This document shows positions 42,632 to 55,546 of a stretch of 64,000 nucleotides of DNA, piece after piece (the stretch's first letter is position 1; the number at the start of each line of letters is the position of its first letter). This stretch comes from Alternaria dauci (Eukaryota; Ascomycota; Dothideomycetes; Pleosporales; Pleosporaceae), in assembly GCF_042100115.1 (NCBI RefSeq), contig NC_091273.1:3162001-3226000 (forward strand), written 5' to 3'. The notes under the pieces are model-generated. The model made no database searches. It saw nothing but the letters and a program-made list of their open reading frames with translations, and had not been told where the DNA came from. The translations under genes and the position numbers were made by a program.

Positions 42632-44839
42632 ATGGACACGCAACCAACCGTAACCCCCAAGGATGCGAGCATTGAGTACATCAGCGACAACATCTTCCAA
42701 CTGGCACTGACCCCAGAAAACAAGGCCGAGATCTTTGCTTATGGCCTCTCTAAGCTTGACGAGAGCGGAGATGAAGCCGACCTAATTCTCCGAAATCTAA
42801 CAGCATGGTGCCCAGATATCGCTGCTCAATTCTACAAACGTTCGTCAACAACAATCTTGGAAACCCCTTTTCGCCTCATTTTCCCGGCTGATGCGCGAGA
42901 ATCATTCGACAACGGCCTGTATGTACGCCAATATGTAGCGATATCTTATTGCTGGCACTCAGCAGATTATCCGTATCCAGGCTGTGAACCGCACGATCGC
43001 TGGCCATTTAGCAAACCCTTCGTTGATGCCATTTTGAGCGACAAGGACCATCCCCGCGAGGGCATCTGGATCGACCAGCTCTGTATCGATCAGGAGGATA
43101 GTCTCGATAAACAGAAGTCTGTCGCCGCCATGGACGTAATCTATCGATCGTGTATACGGTTGTTGGTTCTGCTAGAAGATGTGACGCTCAACCAAGCGGA
43201 GACGCAATTCGTGAAGGATTGCAACGGTCTTGCAATCCAATACCAAAGGTCTTGGGTACCTGAACCGGATACTAGGCACCTTTACGTGTCCGTATGGCGT
43301 AAGGTCGAGAAAGCGCGATGGGTACGTATATGGATTGAATATATACCTTTCACTTATGCTAACTTTACACCTCTGTCTTGTAGTTAGATCGAGCCTGGTG
43401 CTTTCACGAGTTCTTCGTAAACGAACCTGAGAGCCTCATGAGGCATCGCGATATCCATAACGCGACCTTTGTCATGAATGGTCCCGACGGCTCCACTGTG
43501 AAGGTGAAATGGCTTGACCTCCGCCTTATTTTGTCCACGGGCATGGACCTTGCATATGCTGAGGAGGCCTTCGACATGATCCACTGTAAGACCACCGTGA
43601 TCCTTGCAGGATACAATACTAGTAGTAGAAATCCTCAGACACGCAATGGAGAGATATCGAGACCAAGTATCATGGCTCGTCACAATGGCGTTGCACAAAA
43701 AGGATGTCAATACTTCGAAGACCGTGTCAGTAATGTCTCTGTACGAATCTAGTGTGAGATAACCACTGACTTTGTACACCGATATTTAGATCAGTATTAC
43801 TTTGAACATCAGTGGGCGTGCTTTAGCGTACAAGGGCTATGGTTCATCTGACAGAGAGAGGATTTTGTATGTCAGTGCACTCTTAGCCCTTGCTGCAGGA
43901 GAGGCATACCCACTCAGCATGATGCACAGTGAACCGATCAGGCTCAACGGCAGCACAACATGGCTATCCCCAAGTGTTGCTGCTCAGGATATCACGATTC
44001 CGAATTTCATCCTCGGGAGCGTGCAGGGCATCAGACATATCTCCACGGAATTCATCGAGCTCGACATGATTTTTCTCAAGGGACCTTGGGGGTTGACACA
44101 GCACAATGCTGAATTGGAAACTGCTAATCAGGTCTTTCCCGAAACGATAGGAACCACACAGCCGTTGAGGCACCATACAGGCGGAAACATTGTAGACCCA
44201 CTCCAAGCACGGCTAGACAGTGATTACGATAAGCGCCGAAGAAGGTTCATCGCCATATGTATCAAAAATGGCTTTCAATTCACTGCTGCCCTGTGGGAGC
44301 AGCTCAAGCGCGATATTGTGCACTCCAATTACAACCACGGCGTACACCAAGATCTTCAGCCAAACGCAGCGCTGGGCGGACCAGCTCAGAGATTTTTGGA
44401 ACAGTTACATCAGAGTGCAGATCCGGAAACGTTGGGAAGGATCGCTTTCGACGTAGAAGACGCTAAATTCTTCCTGACGTGGGTAACCGATCCTCGCTCA
44501 ATGTATTACATTGGTTACCTAGTAGTCCGCTTGCAATGCACGATCGATGGCCGTCATGCTCTTATGACTGGCACGCTCGTTAACGAACATTGGAAAGACG
44601 CTGCGTTCGAGGAGCTTCAAGCGGCAATCCCTATTGATCTGCTTGGTGCGACTTGCATACCGCTGAGAATATGGATAATGCAACCATTGGAGATCAAGGA
44701 AGACAAAGTGGTGAGCTGGAGAATTGTGGCTAAGGCCCTGCTGCTTGGTGAGCCGGATCTGATGGAGGAAGTGAAACTCAATGGAAATCGAGACGACGCG
44801 GTCGTGACATTGGAACTAGGAACACGCGTTGGTGGCTAG
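42632..44839 (+). CDS. HET-domain protein (heterokaryon incompatibility family)
   Basis: Proteins with this domain take part in fungal non-self recognition and can trigger cell death when incompatible partners fuse. Exons 42632..43321, 43384..43740 and 43790..44839, all phase 0, give 698 aa. The HET core is present: YVAISYCWHSADYP, then GIWIDQLCIDQEDSLDKQKS and AAMDVIYRSCIRLLVLLED, and RAWCFHEFF across intron 1. The C-terminal half is not recognised; no NACHT, ankyrin or WD repeats are seen, so it is a HET protein of the simple type. It lies in the accessory part of the window between two regulator genes. Confidence 0.9.
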
Positions 44840-45467
44840 GAATATATAAGGCTGTGCTGAACAAGGTCACGGCGTTGTATACAGGGCCCGGTGTCGCTGC
44901 TTTAAGGTTCAAGGACAGCGTAGGAACAACTTGCAGCGCCCTGTCGCACAAGAAGTCATGTTGTTTCCCAATGACTCAATCAAAACATTAGTCATACCGG
45001 CTGCACCAAGGCGAACGGACAAGCGTGGTCGCCCAGCTTTCGCGGCTTATTCACCAACCTGACAAGAGAACCCAATTACTAATGTACACGCGCCCCCCGG
45101 AAGCACATCAACCGCTGATCCGATCTGTAAAGTCAACACCATTCCGGTCGACATCGATTTCTAAATGCGCTTCGATGGGATTCGCCTTCATGTTGCCAGT
45201 CTTTGAGTGGTATCCAACAGAAACAAGTGGCTTGTTCGCTTGTCGCCCGCCGCCTTGGAAATCACGCCCCTCTTGTGCAATTGCCCTGCAGGCCGTCGGC
45301 ATGACTTTCAGCTCTGTTACCACTCCGCCCAGTGTCGCCTCGACCATGGCGTTGTATCTTTGCCGTCAATGACATAAGGTCGTCGCCGCGCTCATTTGTG
45401 CCCAGTATATAAATCACATTATAGTCGTCCGGAGGCGCACTGCAACTGCGATCCCCAAATCTTCACC
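44840..45467. other. Intergenic, promoter of the DUF3468-type protein gene
   Basis: No supported gene. Frames in this stretch overlap in opposite directions and have no domain. Confidence 0.45.
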
Positions 45468-47059
45468 ATGGATCTCTCCACCAAACGAAACTTCAGCTTT
45501 GTGAACCTTACACATCCGGACGATCTGAAGAATGAAGAAACCCAACTTCGCATTCGACGTTTGGCTATGACTGAGGTTGGTAGAGCCAGGAGGAAACCCA
45601 AAACGAAAAGGGCGCGCAACGAGATCGTCTTGGAATTCCGGGATTCGTCTGAGAGTCGCGTAGACATTGATCGGTTTGGTGGTGGTCAGCTCGACCCATT
45701 CAACCCCTACCCAATCGAACTGAATGACTCCGATCGAGCGTTGCTAGCAAACGGTAGGCGCGCCTTGCTGTTGTGGTTGTATCTTTTTCTGACTTGACCT
45801 AGTTTTCACTACTGAGGACAACAATCATCCGAGTCAGCTTCGCGGCTCGTGGTACCCTGTTGCACTAAACGATGCGGCTGCTTTTTACAACATGCTGTCA
45901 AATTCCCATAACTTTCTTTCACAGAAACGTAATGGATATTATCCATCCCAGGACGATGCAATAGCGCTAGGATACCATAACAAGGCACTGCGCCATACTG
46001 CGCAGATGATGAGAGATCCAACCAAACGCTTGAGTGATGAGATCATATGTGCCGTTGTGTCTCTTATGATTCACTTTGTGAGTAATCTCCGTCAAAATGT
46101 AGCGACAAGGCTGACATCTCCTAGGCTCTGATGGGAAACTTCACAGGCGACTGGCAGAAACACAGCAGCGCACTGGTCAGAATAGTGGGACTCCGTGGCG
46201 GCTATGATACTATCGCGAAAGAGTACTTGCGAATCACAGTTAGCTGGTAGGTATGGTGCGAGTTAAATTAGGCTAAAACTCCCGCTGACCCACAAATAGG
46301 GCTGATCTTATAGGGAGCTTCTATCGAGACCATCCGCCAATTGTCCCTATGCCGTCACAATGGATAGCAGACTCCACATCTCCACCGAATTCCCCAAGAC
46401 CTTCTAGTGCTATATCCCTAGCATTGAAACATCAGCTACCGATGCAGCTCGACTTCATCACAATCTTCGACGATGTACTACAATTAATCTCTCTCGATCG
46501 AGCTTTCAACGAGCAGCAGCTGATGCTAGCGATAACTAGTGGTAGTTGGATAGAACCAACCATGTACCGCCTTTTAGCTATTCGGCCTTTGAATCGCAGC
46601 GACAGCAGAGAGGCGGTCATTGAAGAAGTGTGTAGACTCGGGACATTACTCTTCCTGGCACCACTCTGGAGAAAATTCGGTCAATCGCCAGTATGGACAA
46701 ATGCGATTTCTCGCAATCTCCTACTTGTACTCACGAAAAACATGATCGAATGGAACGACTTGAAGCCTTTGCTGATCTGGGTGCTGTACTCTGCCGCTGT
46801 CGAAACCAAAGACCTTGCGGAACGCAGCCAGCTTGTGTTCATGCTTGGTATTCTGATGAGTGGCATGCAGCTAAATGAGTGGGAAGATATCATGTCAATT
46901 GTCAAGAGCGTATTGTGGGTAGAGAACGTCTTTGCAGGCACAGATGAGCTGATTCGCGACGAAGTTATGCAGATTGTGAACCATAACCGTATGAACATGT
47001 TTCGGGCTGGATCTACGCCGCCAAGTTTCTTGTGGGACTTAGCGGCTGAGACAGAATAG
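45468..47059 (+). CDS. Fungal transcription-factor-domain protein without a zinc cluster
   Basis: Exons 45468..45753, 45803..46077, 46125..46246 and 46300..47059 join in phase to 480 aa. It opens MDLSTKRNFSFVNLTHPDDL, then a basic block RARRKPKTKRARNE, the layout of the many DUF3468-type regulators that lack a Zn2Cys6 cluster. The helical middle part includes IICAVVSLMIHFALMGNF and a typical WQKHSSALVRIVGLRGGYD motif (LxxxVxLRGG). No DNA-binding motif is visible, so it may act as a cofactor, or the family may have lost binding. Target genes unknown. Confidence 0.8.
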
Positions 47060-47357
47060 ACCTAGACTGTATTTGAGTAGAATATATCACTGTTGTTGCA
47101 AATCCAATTGGCAGCACTTTGGCTTTTGTACTTAATGCCGATGTTCTACTGTTTCACCTTATGTGAACAAGTAATAGCAGAGCATTTATGAAAATCCTGT
47201 GGTCACACAGTCACCACTCTGCACTTGTGCACATCGTAGCAACTAGCGTGTGAATTTTCAGTGAAGAAAGAGTGCGAACGATTATTTTATTCATGTTCAT
47301 TGCATCAGATTACCATTCTCACATGATCCCAGGGCCGTCTTTACTTTCTGATACGAT

Positions 47358-49192
47358 CTAAGACCTTGGTGCCCTACCATTGTAGTCCTGCCCAGGGGCG
47401 GCCGTGTAGTTTGCAAAACAGTCGTAATCAAAGTCAATCTCAGAACTGCGCTTCTGCAAAACTTTGACTACGTTGTCGAACGAACAGAGGCCGTTGGGAT
47501 CGGCTGGACAGCCCGGGTGTGACTCGTCGATTGGAACGACAGCGTCATTGCTTAAGATTCTAATCAGTTTCGCATTGAACTTGAGGAGGAGAGATGATAC
47601 TTACACAATAAAGCGGATCTGTTTAGATGGCTGCATAGCTGGGCAAGAAAGGACTTGTGTTGTGAAATGTGTCGCAAATGGTACAATTTTGCTGGCTACA
47701 AAAGTATTTTGGCCTTGGTTGCCCTGAGGACTTAGTGGCGGACCTTTGAACAATGCTGTCAGGTTGAAAGCGGTGAGTGTATCAAGGACAACCACTTCGT
47801 GGGTAGCGTCTGCGTAAATGGACTGGTTGAGCGGGAAGTATGTCGAGGAGTTGTCAAACGTCTCGTTCAATGCTGAGTTGGCCCCAGGGTATTGATGAGT
47901 AAAGCGCGCGATAAACTCGTCAAGAAAGCCTTTGCCTTGCGCTGCAGAGACAGGCGAACCAGGCCCGTTGTTGTAATAGAACGAGAGGTCGAAGTAATAC
48001 TCGTAGTTCAAAAAGTCCTGTTCGCTAAACAGGTTGCAGAAAGCGGAGTAGCCGAGAGCATGTGTCTCGTATGAGCAAAGTTGAAGCATAGCGATGACAT
48101 CAGTGGAGGTAAAGTTGATGCCGGTAGCCTGCGACTGGAGACGAGCGATAGTGGCATTGAAAGCGTTGTTCGCAAATTTTGCTGCAACACCACTACCAAT
48201 GCTTCCTCGGGTAGCAATGTTTGAGTTGTTGCAAATTTCGTAGGGTGCACCGGAGTTGTTGACGCCTTGAGTCTCAACAAGCAGTTCGATGCTAACTTCG
48301 TCCAGGTACTCAGGCACGCCAAAGAAGCCGGCAGCAAAGTTCTCCGCAGTCTTCACCATACGATCTTGAGACTGTGTTCGAAAGACTGGGATGGTACCAG
48401 CTTCTGTGAAGTTGTTGAGCAAATGACCATACAACTCACGATACTCGATACCCAGCAGGAAGTTCATGCTGCGACCAGATGGCGTAAGAAGCTCTGCGCC
48501 CAACTTGTACGTCCAGTCGCTTAGGAAAGAAAGCTCTCCCGGGACACTAAAGCCAGCTTTTGTAGCGTTGGCAATCTTTTGAGCAAAGGTCGCCGGCGCG
48601 GCACCACTAGTCGGGTACCGAGCGCCATGACGGTAAAGGAGGTGCATCTGAGTGATGTCGCAACCATCCGGGACTAGGGGGCTGGCATCGGGAAGACCGT
48701 AGTCTGCACTTCGCACAGAATACCAGGGACTCAAGTTGCCCCAGTACTTTGTGATGTCAAAGTTTGGCGACTGTGAACCACTGCCATGCGGCTGCGGCTT
48801 GATGAGTGGGTACGAAGACGCATCGCCATCGTTGTAGGGATATGACGGCGCTGTCTGAATAGCATTGGGCTCGGCCCCTGTTGGTGTTGCTAATGGAAAC
48901 TTGAGTTAGTATGGGGTTATTCATCCAAGGGGTACGCGACTCACGTCCAGGAAAGCCTACTACGGGCTCGGGCGGGAAGAGTTGAGAGTTGACCTCGGCT
49001 ACACAATCAAACCATCAGCACTCCGCTTTCTGCGCAATTTCATCCAAACTTACTGCTAGCAGGAGGGTATACGTCCGCACTATTTGCGCCCGCATTTGCA
49101 GCTGCGGAGATTGTGGTCGTCGGTGCAGCTCCAGCCCTTGCAATGAGTGCAAGCAGTGCGCCCTTGTGGGCGGTTTTTACCGTGAAGTGCAT
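47358..49192 (-). CDS. Secreted histidine acid phosphatase (phytase-like)
   Basis: Exons 49192..49054, 48998..48945, 48889..47605 and 47550..47358 join in phase to 556 aa. The N-terminus has a basic start and a hydrophobic stretch (KGALLALIARAGAAP) that may be a signal peptide or anchor. The catalytic RHGARYP motif is intact (CDITQMHLLYRHGARYPTS), and the TQSQDRMVKTAENFAAGFFG segment with its second active-site Arg is typical. The C-terminal catalytic pair, normally His-Asp, reads His-Glu here (ADATHEVVVLDTL). Many NxS/T sites and paired Cys fit an extracellular enzyme. It probably frees phosphate from organic esters; phytate use cannot be told. It converges with the DUF3468-type gene. Confidence 0.9.
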
Positions 49193-50141
49193 CTTAGTGT
49201 TCGTAGCAATGCCCAAAGAAGTATACCAAGAAGCCAAGCAACGACAAGCCTTGATGCCCAGAAATGTGGGAGCGCCAAAGGCCCATTTTATATTCTCAAG
49301 GTCGTGCACCCACGGGGAATTGTCTTAGACTTTTGGGAATCGCTCCCGAAGGAATACACGCGGCTCATAGTAAGCGTCGCGCGACCAATGGGATCCGGGC
49401 CTGTGAACACATGCATTGCCCAATACTTCGGTAGCAAGGATGTCACCACTTCAATGACAGCGCTGACGTCTGTGGGATCCGGATATCGGGTTGCTCAGAC
49501 ACTGGATGTGGTAAGTATGTATTCATCGAGCAAAGTTGCGCAGCTCGTGATTGCTGGTCTGCAATGGACTGCACCCCGATCGACAAGGGCCTCTCCATGT
49601 ACCGTACGCTGGCATTCCTGATACCTGGAAGCAATGAGCATGTTGACGATGGATTCCAGTGGTAAAGTGCCAGAGCGGAAAGATTGAGGCTGCAAGTATG
49701 TGGGAAGAATCCAGCAAAGCGCGCAATACGTCACTGCACGCGAGTCATTACACTTTGTTTTCCCGTTGATGAGAGACGTCGGTATCGTCATTACATATCC
49801 ATAAACTATTTATACACACACGCAACCCTGGAGTTTCCATTCCTATTAGACCAGGGAGACCGCGAAACGCCAGCGTCGGTGCAAACGCAATGCAGAGATG
49901 CAGCAGATTAGCACTGTCTAGAATGACTGATGTGAAGACTCCGGTAACCACCCGCAACCACGATGTCGTCAGTCATTAGTGTGTGACCCACGAACGCCAA
50001 TTTTGAACGAACAGACCCGACCATGACCCAGGATCGAGCGCGAGAGCAGTAAGACAAGAAGAATATACGAAAAAAAAAGAAACGATAAACAATCCAGAGC
50101 CAAGTACTCATGCAAACATCTGTCCAACCATACGAGGACGA
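49193..50141. other. Intergenic 0.95 kb
   Basis: Promoter of the acid phosphatase gene and 3' UTR of the kinase gene. No supported gene; one A-rich run near 50070. Confidence 0.45.
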
Positions 50142-52357
50142 CTATGCAATAGGCCAGCGAGTACGTACGCCTTGTGTCCATTGCCCATAGAGGATGTCAG
50201 CTAGCAACCCTTGCTGCTCCATACCAGGCTCGACATAGCCAGGTAGTTTCTTCTCATCAAAGTAGCCGTGGCCATCGGCACTGAAGCCCTTTTCGCCAAC
50301 TCCAAATGCGCTTTGACGACGCTTATGCGACTTTAGATGAGGATTGTTCTTCGCCATGACTAGCTTTGGCCCCTTCAGGGGAGAGCCTGAGTTGGCAATG
50401 GGTGTGTTGTTCCGCGTCGGTGTCGATGTCGGAGTATGGTCGTGCTCTTCTGAAGATTTGCTGATTGTCGACGAAGCCGCACTTGTGGTACTAGACCGGA
50501 TACGTGTTGTGCCTGAGCCATGGACAGTAGTCCCACCCAAACTAGTGTCACTGGTCTTGGTGTTGTGCTTCAATGGCGATTGCACAGCTGAGACTTCGAT
50601 GCCGAGAGCGTACGCAAGCTTGTTATCATTCTTGAGACGGTCCACCATGGCTTTCAATAGCATGAACTCGCCATGGGGATCGACTTCGTCAAGATGCTGC
50701 CAGGCTTGCGCAACGCGTCCAATAGCGTCCCGCTGATGAGGCGATGCTGTGTCGGCATGTGCCTCCTGGAAAACCGAATCTAGGACCTTGCTGTACGCTC
50801 GGCGACCATACAGAGCATCCTTGGTGATGGGCATGTGGCTGTCGGGAACAGGTGGCTCGTTCTCGTTGTTCATGTCCAATGGATGGTTAGATGTAGGAGG
50901 TGATGGACGGAAAGTGCGCGCTTCGGGGTTTGGCTGGAAAGACTGATTGTTCTGGGCCTCTGGAGGAGGGTTTGAGCGTCGTGCAGCACTCCGCTCGTCC
51001 GAGGATACACGCTTGAAATGTCGCACAGTCGAGGGCGAGTTTCCGAATGTCATGTCCACGCTCAGGGGCGACTTGTTGAAATTACTGACGCGACGAGCCG
51101 TGGGCGTATCGCCTGAAGGAACACGGAAAGCCGTGGCTTGGGAAGATCTTCGGGAAGAGAGTCGTCGGCGTGCTGGAAGTGGTGAATCATTAATGCCACC
51201 CAAAGGCGCTGCGTTGAAGTCCATCCGTTGCATCATACTCTCAGCCTCTTCATTGCCAGAGGAAGGTATGCGAGCCAGTTTGCGACGTTGTTTCAATGTT
51301 TGCCGTGCCTGAACAGTACCCCGCTTGACAGTGTCGAAGTCCCAGTCGTCGTCCTCTGCTCTCGGGGAGAGATCAACCATGGTCTCTTCGTAGTATTTGG
51401 GATGCGATGCCGCTTGCTGTTCCCTTTGAGCGTCATACATCTGCTTGCGCTCGACCAGCTCACGCAGCGCCTCTACCTTGCCTGCACGCTGGATAAAACG
51501 ATGTTTGAGGAGCTCCTTGGCAGTCGCACGTCGGTCCGGGTCCTTGATGAGGCATTGAGCAATGAAGTCTTTGAAATCCTTGCTCCATTCGTCGCCCTCT
51601 AGTCTGGGTGCTGGGTGTTTTGGAATAGTGAAGAGCACCTTCATGGGATGCGACCCAGCATGAGGTGGTGCGCCTTCTGCCAACTCCATAGCGGTGATAC
51701 CGAGCGACCAGATATCGGCCCTGAAGTCATAGCCAGCCTCCTGGATAACCTCGGGCGCCATCCAGAACGGGGTGCCGACAAATGTCATGCGTTGGGATTT
51801 GATGTTTGTGAGTTGTGCAGCGACACCGAAGTCAGCGAGCTTGACTTTGCCTTGGTCGGTGAGTAGTACGTTGGCGGCCTTGATGTCCCGATGGATCTTG
51901 CCAGTGGAATGCAGGTAGTCTAGTCCAAGCAGGAGTTCTCGACATGTGATGGCGATGTGCGCTTCGCTGAAAGTGCCTGGTGCCAACTACGACTGTTAGT
52001 CTGTGAAGCTGGTGTCCGTCTGCGAGTCTGCATACCAAGTCGGCGGCTGATCCTCCCCCCAGATATTCCATGACTATCCACAGCTTTACGCCCTTGACGA
52101 AGCTGGTCTTGTATTCGGTGATGTATGGGCTGTGGCATGTGCTCAAAAGCGAGATCTCGGCTTGAATGTCGGCCAGCTCCTCGCTGCTGTCTTCGAGATC
52201 GATGTGTTTGATGGCGACCGTCTCGCCAGTAGTACGGTCAATGGCCTTGAACACCTTTCCAAAGCTCCCACCTGTAACTGTTAGCAAAAGCGAATCAGTT
52301 GGGGGCAAGCCGCAACGTACTGCCCAGCTCCTCCATGACTTGGTAGTTTTCGGCCAT
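50142..52357 (-). CDS. Ste20-like germinal-centre kinase (Nak1/Kic1/POD-6 or MST type)
   Basis: Ser/Thr kinase; members of this group act upstream of NDR kinases in polarity, septation and cell wall control. Exons 52357..52321, 52271..52036 and 51986..50142 join in phase to 705 aa. The start [12 protein letters not shown] leads across intron 1 to the Gly loop [13 protein letters not shown]. Further motifs: [10 protein letters not shown] (Lys), [32 protein letters not shown], and the GCK signature [13 protein letters not shown]. The tail of about 400 residues is Ser/Pro/Arg-rich with many RRxS-like sites. It ends in a conserved block from [16 protein letters not shown] to [13 protein letters not shown]. 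Which GCK subgroup it belongs to is not settled by eye. Confidence 0.9.
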
Positions 52358-53977
52358 GGCGGGCGATTGCGATATCGCTGAGCAGACGCTCAATGGCTTT
52401 GGAATTTCGGCAGGTGGTCGGCGGTCAGGCGAAGTTGGACGAGAGCGTTTTGCAGCGTAAGACTGTTGGGATAGGAATAAGAGTCGCTCGTGGTACCGAG
52501 CTGTTCGTTGGCGCCGCCGCTGTGGTGTATATCAGAGTATCGTGCAGGGTCCAACCCTATCATCGCCGAGGCAACGAGACCGATCATCAACAAACGCACA
52601 ACCCCGCCGCCACCTTGGAATTGGCGAGATTGGTGTGACGTCGACGGGTATCAGTGCTGCAAAAGAACAACAGAGACTGCAGATGGATACCCAGGACAGC
52701 TCACCACACTTGGGAGTCATGTCATTCGGCTTTCAAGCCTCACTAGCAGTCTGCCATGCCCATAGCTAGAGCAGTCGAATTCCGGCCCTCATCAATATTA
52801 CCCTGCATGAGCTCCACATTGCGGGTAACATGCAGCAGCGGCTACCATGGTCGTCAGTCGAATTGCCAATTGCATCTGTCGTCGTTGTGGTGGCGCATCA
52901 CCTGCGCCTGTCCTCCCCGCCGGGCTTTACTTTTGCGGTTGCTGAGGGAAACACGAGCCAACGGCGTCAGAACACAAGACACTCCAGGCATTCCCAAACT
53001 TACCATCCCACTCACCGCTAGACTCAACTGCGGAAAGTCCCCACAGCCTGAAACAGACCGTTTGGACAACGCACTCGTACCCGTTGCGGCAATTTGGGGG
53101 AGCAAAGGCCGTGGATGGACTTCCATGTTGACCAACTGTCGGAGCGAAGCGCACCATGTTTTCCGCCGCTGTTCCCCTCAGCAACCGTAGATTTAATGCT
53201 TAGTATGAGATGACCCCGATCCCGCCTCTGACCGGAACACCCAAGGCGCCTCCCCAGCTAGCTCAGGATTTATGGCTACATGGATCACCTTCTGAGGTGT
53301 CAAGTTGCGTGGCCTGACCCCCTCATCTCCGCAATATCGCCTGTCGTCTCGGAAAATATGGGCCTCCGCATCCACGAATGCGTTTTGACAGCAGCAACCT
53401 GCGCGTGTGGTGACGGGCACCTTGGAGCACTTTATTGAGCAACCAAATGGTGGTGGTAAAAGTCAGGGCAAATGTCAACCTCAACAGACGCATGGTCATT
53501 CAGCGTCCCCACACATGCCCTCTGTAACGAAACTAGCCGCGCAAGCAGTCCCTTGGAACATGCAGCCAGGAGATGGGTTCCTGGATTGGGTTGTTGATGG
53601 CCTGAGCACCGCGCGCGTGAGCGACTTGCTGCACAAAGACTACGGGTTCGGCTGCACGAGTGTCTCGAGATACTCGTTACCGCTTTAAACTGTGGCACGC
53701 TCTCTTCAATGTCTTTGGTATGAGTTCTTGCGCCGCTGGCCCAACGCTCCTCAGGTCTTGGTTCTCGTGGTTTAGAGGGTCTCTCCTTCTCCGATTGGTT
53801 GGCCTACCCACAGCGCTTCTAGCCCTTTATCTCGAAGTCTACGGCAGCTCCCCAGCCGCCGCCTCGCTTATTCTTCACCGACTCGCCCGCCGCGCTCGTC
53901 TCTCAACCATTCTCTGTACTCTGAAGGACGGACAGTATACCAGCAATTCCATCTTCTACCTTGGGGGAGCAGACTCG
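52358..53977. promoter_or_regulatory. Divergent intergenic region, 1.6 kb
   Basis: Between the leftward kinase gene and the rightward DUF4048 gene. The DUF4048 frame stays open upstream to 53660, with an ATG at 53720 that would add 86 hydrophobic, Ser/Arg-rich residues; I treat that part as 5' UTR. No other gene supported. Confidence 0.45.
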
Positions 53978-55546
53978 ATGGACAGAGCACAGACACCGAC
54001 AACCCTGCATGACAAAGGGGCGGACCCGTCATCCCAGTCGACTTTAATATCTCCCGACACCCCCAACTCGAACACTTCTTTCCAACCCTCACCAACCAAG
54101 ACGATGCCGTCGCATTCTCGGTCCAAGACGGTCGACGTCGTTGGCCAAGGCAAGCGCCTATCGCTGCAGTTCCCTATCCAGCCGAGCACAGGCATCAGTT
54201 CGCCAACCTCGTCGACACGATCGCGCCCGCAATCATGGATGAATGGGGCTACGTCTGTACATTCGCCAGAGCCTGAGGATTCTACCTCGGAGACCAATAT
54301 CCTGGCGGTCCTTGCTGCTCAAGAGCGCTATGTGCTCGAGCTGAAGGAGGAACTGACAAAAGCCGAGGCGGATTTGAACATGCTCAAGACGCATTGGACC
54401 CACCACGAAGCTAACAAGCGTCGCAACGAGGTACGCAAGGTTGCTGCGCTACAACCGCTGAATACATCGCTTGCCAATGCTCCAACGGGCCAATATGAGG
54501 ACGACGGTACCAACCTGTGGATGCAGAAAGAGATGGAGCGTAGAAGGGCCCTGCTCAACCACACCAAGACGTCCCAAAGAAAGGTCTTGAGCGGCTCGCG
54601 ACATCTACGAACGCTATCTCTACTTTCCCCCGATCGCCTTCAGTCGCCATCATTCCACCAGCCGCTCGACTTACAGGATGACCACTCTTCCGACTCGCGA
54701 CCACAGCTTCCTACGAGGGCGTCCACCTCGTCAGACATCACACGACAAGTCGTCAGCGCCGGCGAACATGACCGGTACGATATGGGTGGCATGCCGACGA
54801 TACAGCGTGAACAGCTCATCCGCGCTGGCACACAGATGGCGGCAGACTTCAAGAAGGGGCTGTTCACATTTATGGAGGATATCCGACAAGCGACTGTGGG
54901 CGATGAAGCCGTCAACACGGCAGATGGCAATACTGGCATAGCAAGTGTCAAAAACCTCTCCAAGTCTGGCCGAAAACTGTCCGATGGTCGCCCAGGCCTC
55001 AATCGGTCCGCCAGCTCGAAGAAAAACACACAACAGCTAGGATCCATCGGCGACGACTTCTGGAAGGAAATGGGTCTGAGCGAGCCCAAGACGACTGCAG
55101 TTAACAAGAAGACGCACGCACTCAAGAACACAACCACCCCGCAAAAACAGATCCGCAAAGTCGCATCCGAAGAGGACTGGGCCAACTGGGACACGCCGAA
55201 CGAGTCACTTCTGGTGGATTTGGGAGACTCCAAGGACAGTTCAGACGAGTCGGACGTGCAGACGTCGCCGGTTTCTGGACCAGGTAGCTCGCGAACCAGT
55301 ACCAGCACGAGGTACCACTCTAAACGTCACGACTCCAAAGCATCATCGCTTACATCGATTACCCAAGAAGACATGGCTCCCCGAGACCAGAAGCGCAGTT
55401 CCATCCCTTGGCCCGATATGACCAAAGTGTCGCCAAGCAACTTGAAGCGTACTGCATCGCATCTGATGAGGGAGTGGGAGAAGCAACTTACGCCGCCTCC
55501 AGAATCGAGGAGCGAGGATTACTCGCACGGCGATTTTATGAACTGA
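53978..55546 (+). CDS. DUF4048-type fungal protein
   Basis: A 522-aa single-exon protein from ATG 53978. Largely disordered and Ser/Thr/Pro-rich, with a coiled coil at about residues 110-155 (ILAVLAAQERYVLELKEELT...), then RALLNHTKTSQRKVLSGSRH. A second conserved block reads LIRAGTQMAADFKKGLFTFM and DIRQAT, and acidic or aromatic pieces (DDFWKEMGL, EEDWANWDTP) follow. This layout fits the fungal DUF4048 family, whose function is unknown; the coiled coil with FWKEMG-type short motifs hints at a trafficking or scaffold role, which is speculation. No membrane segment. Confidence 0.8.
   Translation: MDRAQTPTTLHDKGADPSSQSTLISPDTPNSNTSFQPSPTKTMPSHSRSKTVDVVGQGKRLSLQFPIQPSTGISSPTSSTRSRPQSWMNGATSVHSPEPEDSTSETNILAVLAAQERYVLELKEELTKAEADLNMLKTHWTHHEANKRRNEVRKVAALQPLNTSLANAPTGQYEDDGTNLWMQKEMERRRALLNHTKTSQRKVLSGSRHLRTLSLLSPDRLQSPSFHQPLDLQDDHSSDSRPQLPTRASTSSDITRQVVSAGEHDRYDMGGMPTIQREQLIRAGTQMAADFKKGLFTFMEDIRQATVGDEAVNTADGNTGIASVKNLSKSGRKLSDGRPGLNRSASSKKNTQQLGSIGDDFWKEMGLSEPKTTAVNKKTHALKNTTTPQKQIRKVASEEDWANWDTPNESLLVDLGDSKDSSDESDVQTSPVSGPGSSRTSTSTRYHSKRHDSKASSLTSITQEDMAPRDQKRSSIPWPDMTKVSPSNLKRTASHLMREWEKQLTPPPESRSEDYSHGDFMN

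Noticed and set aside
49040..49621. Plus-strand frames opposite the acid phosphatase 5' end
   Set aside because: Antisense shadows of the signal-peptide exon and its promoter; no homology recognised.
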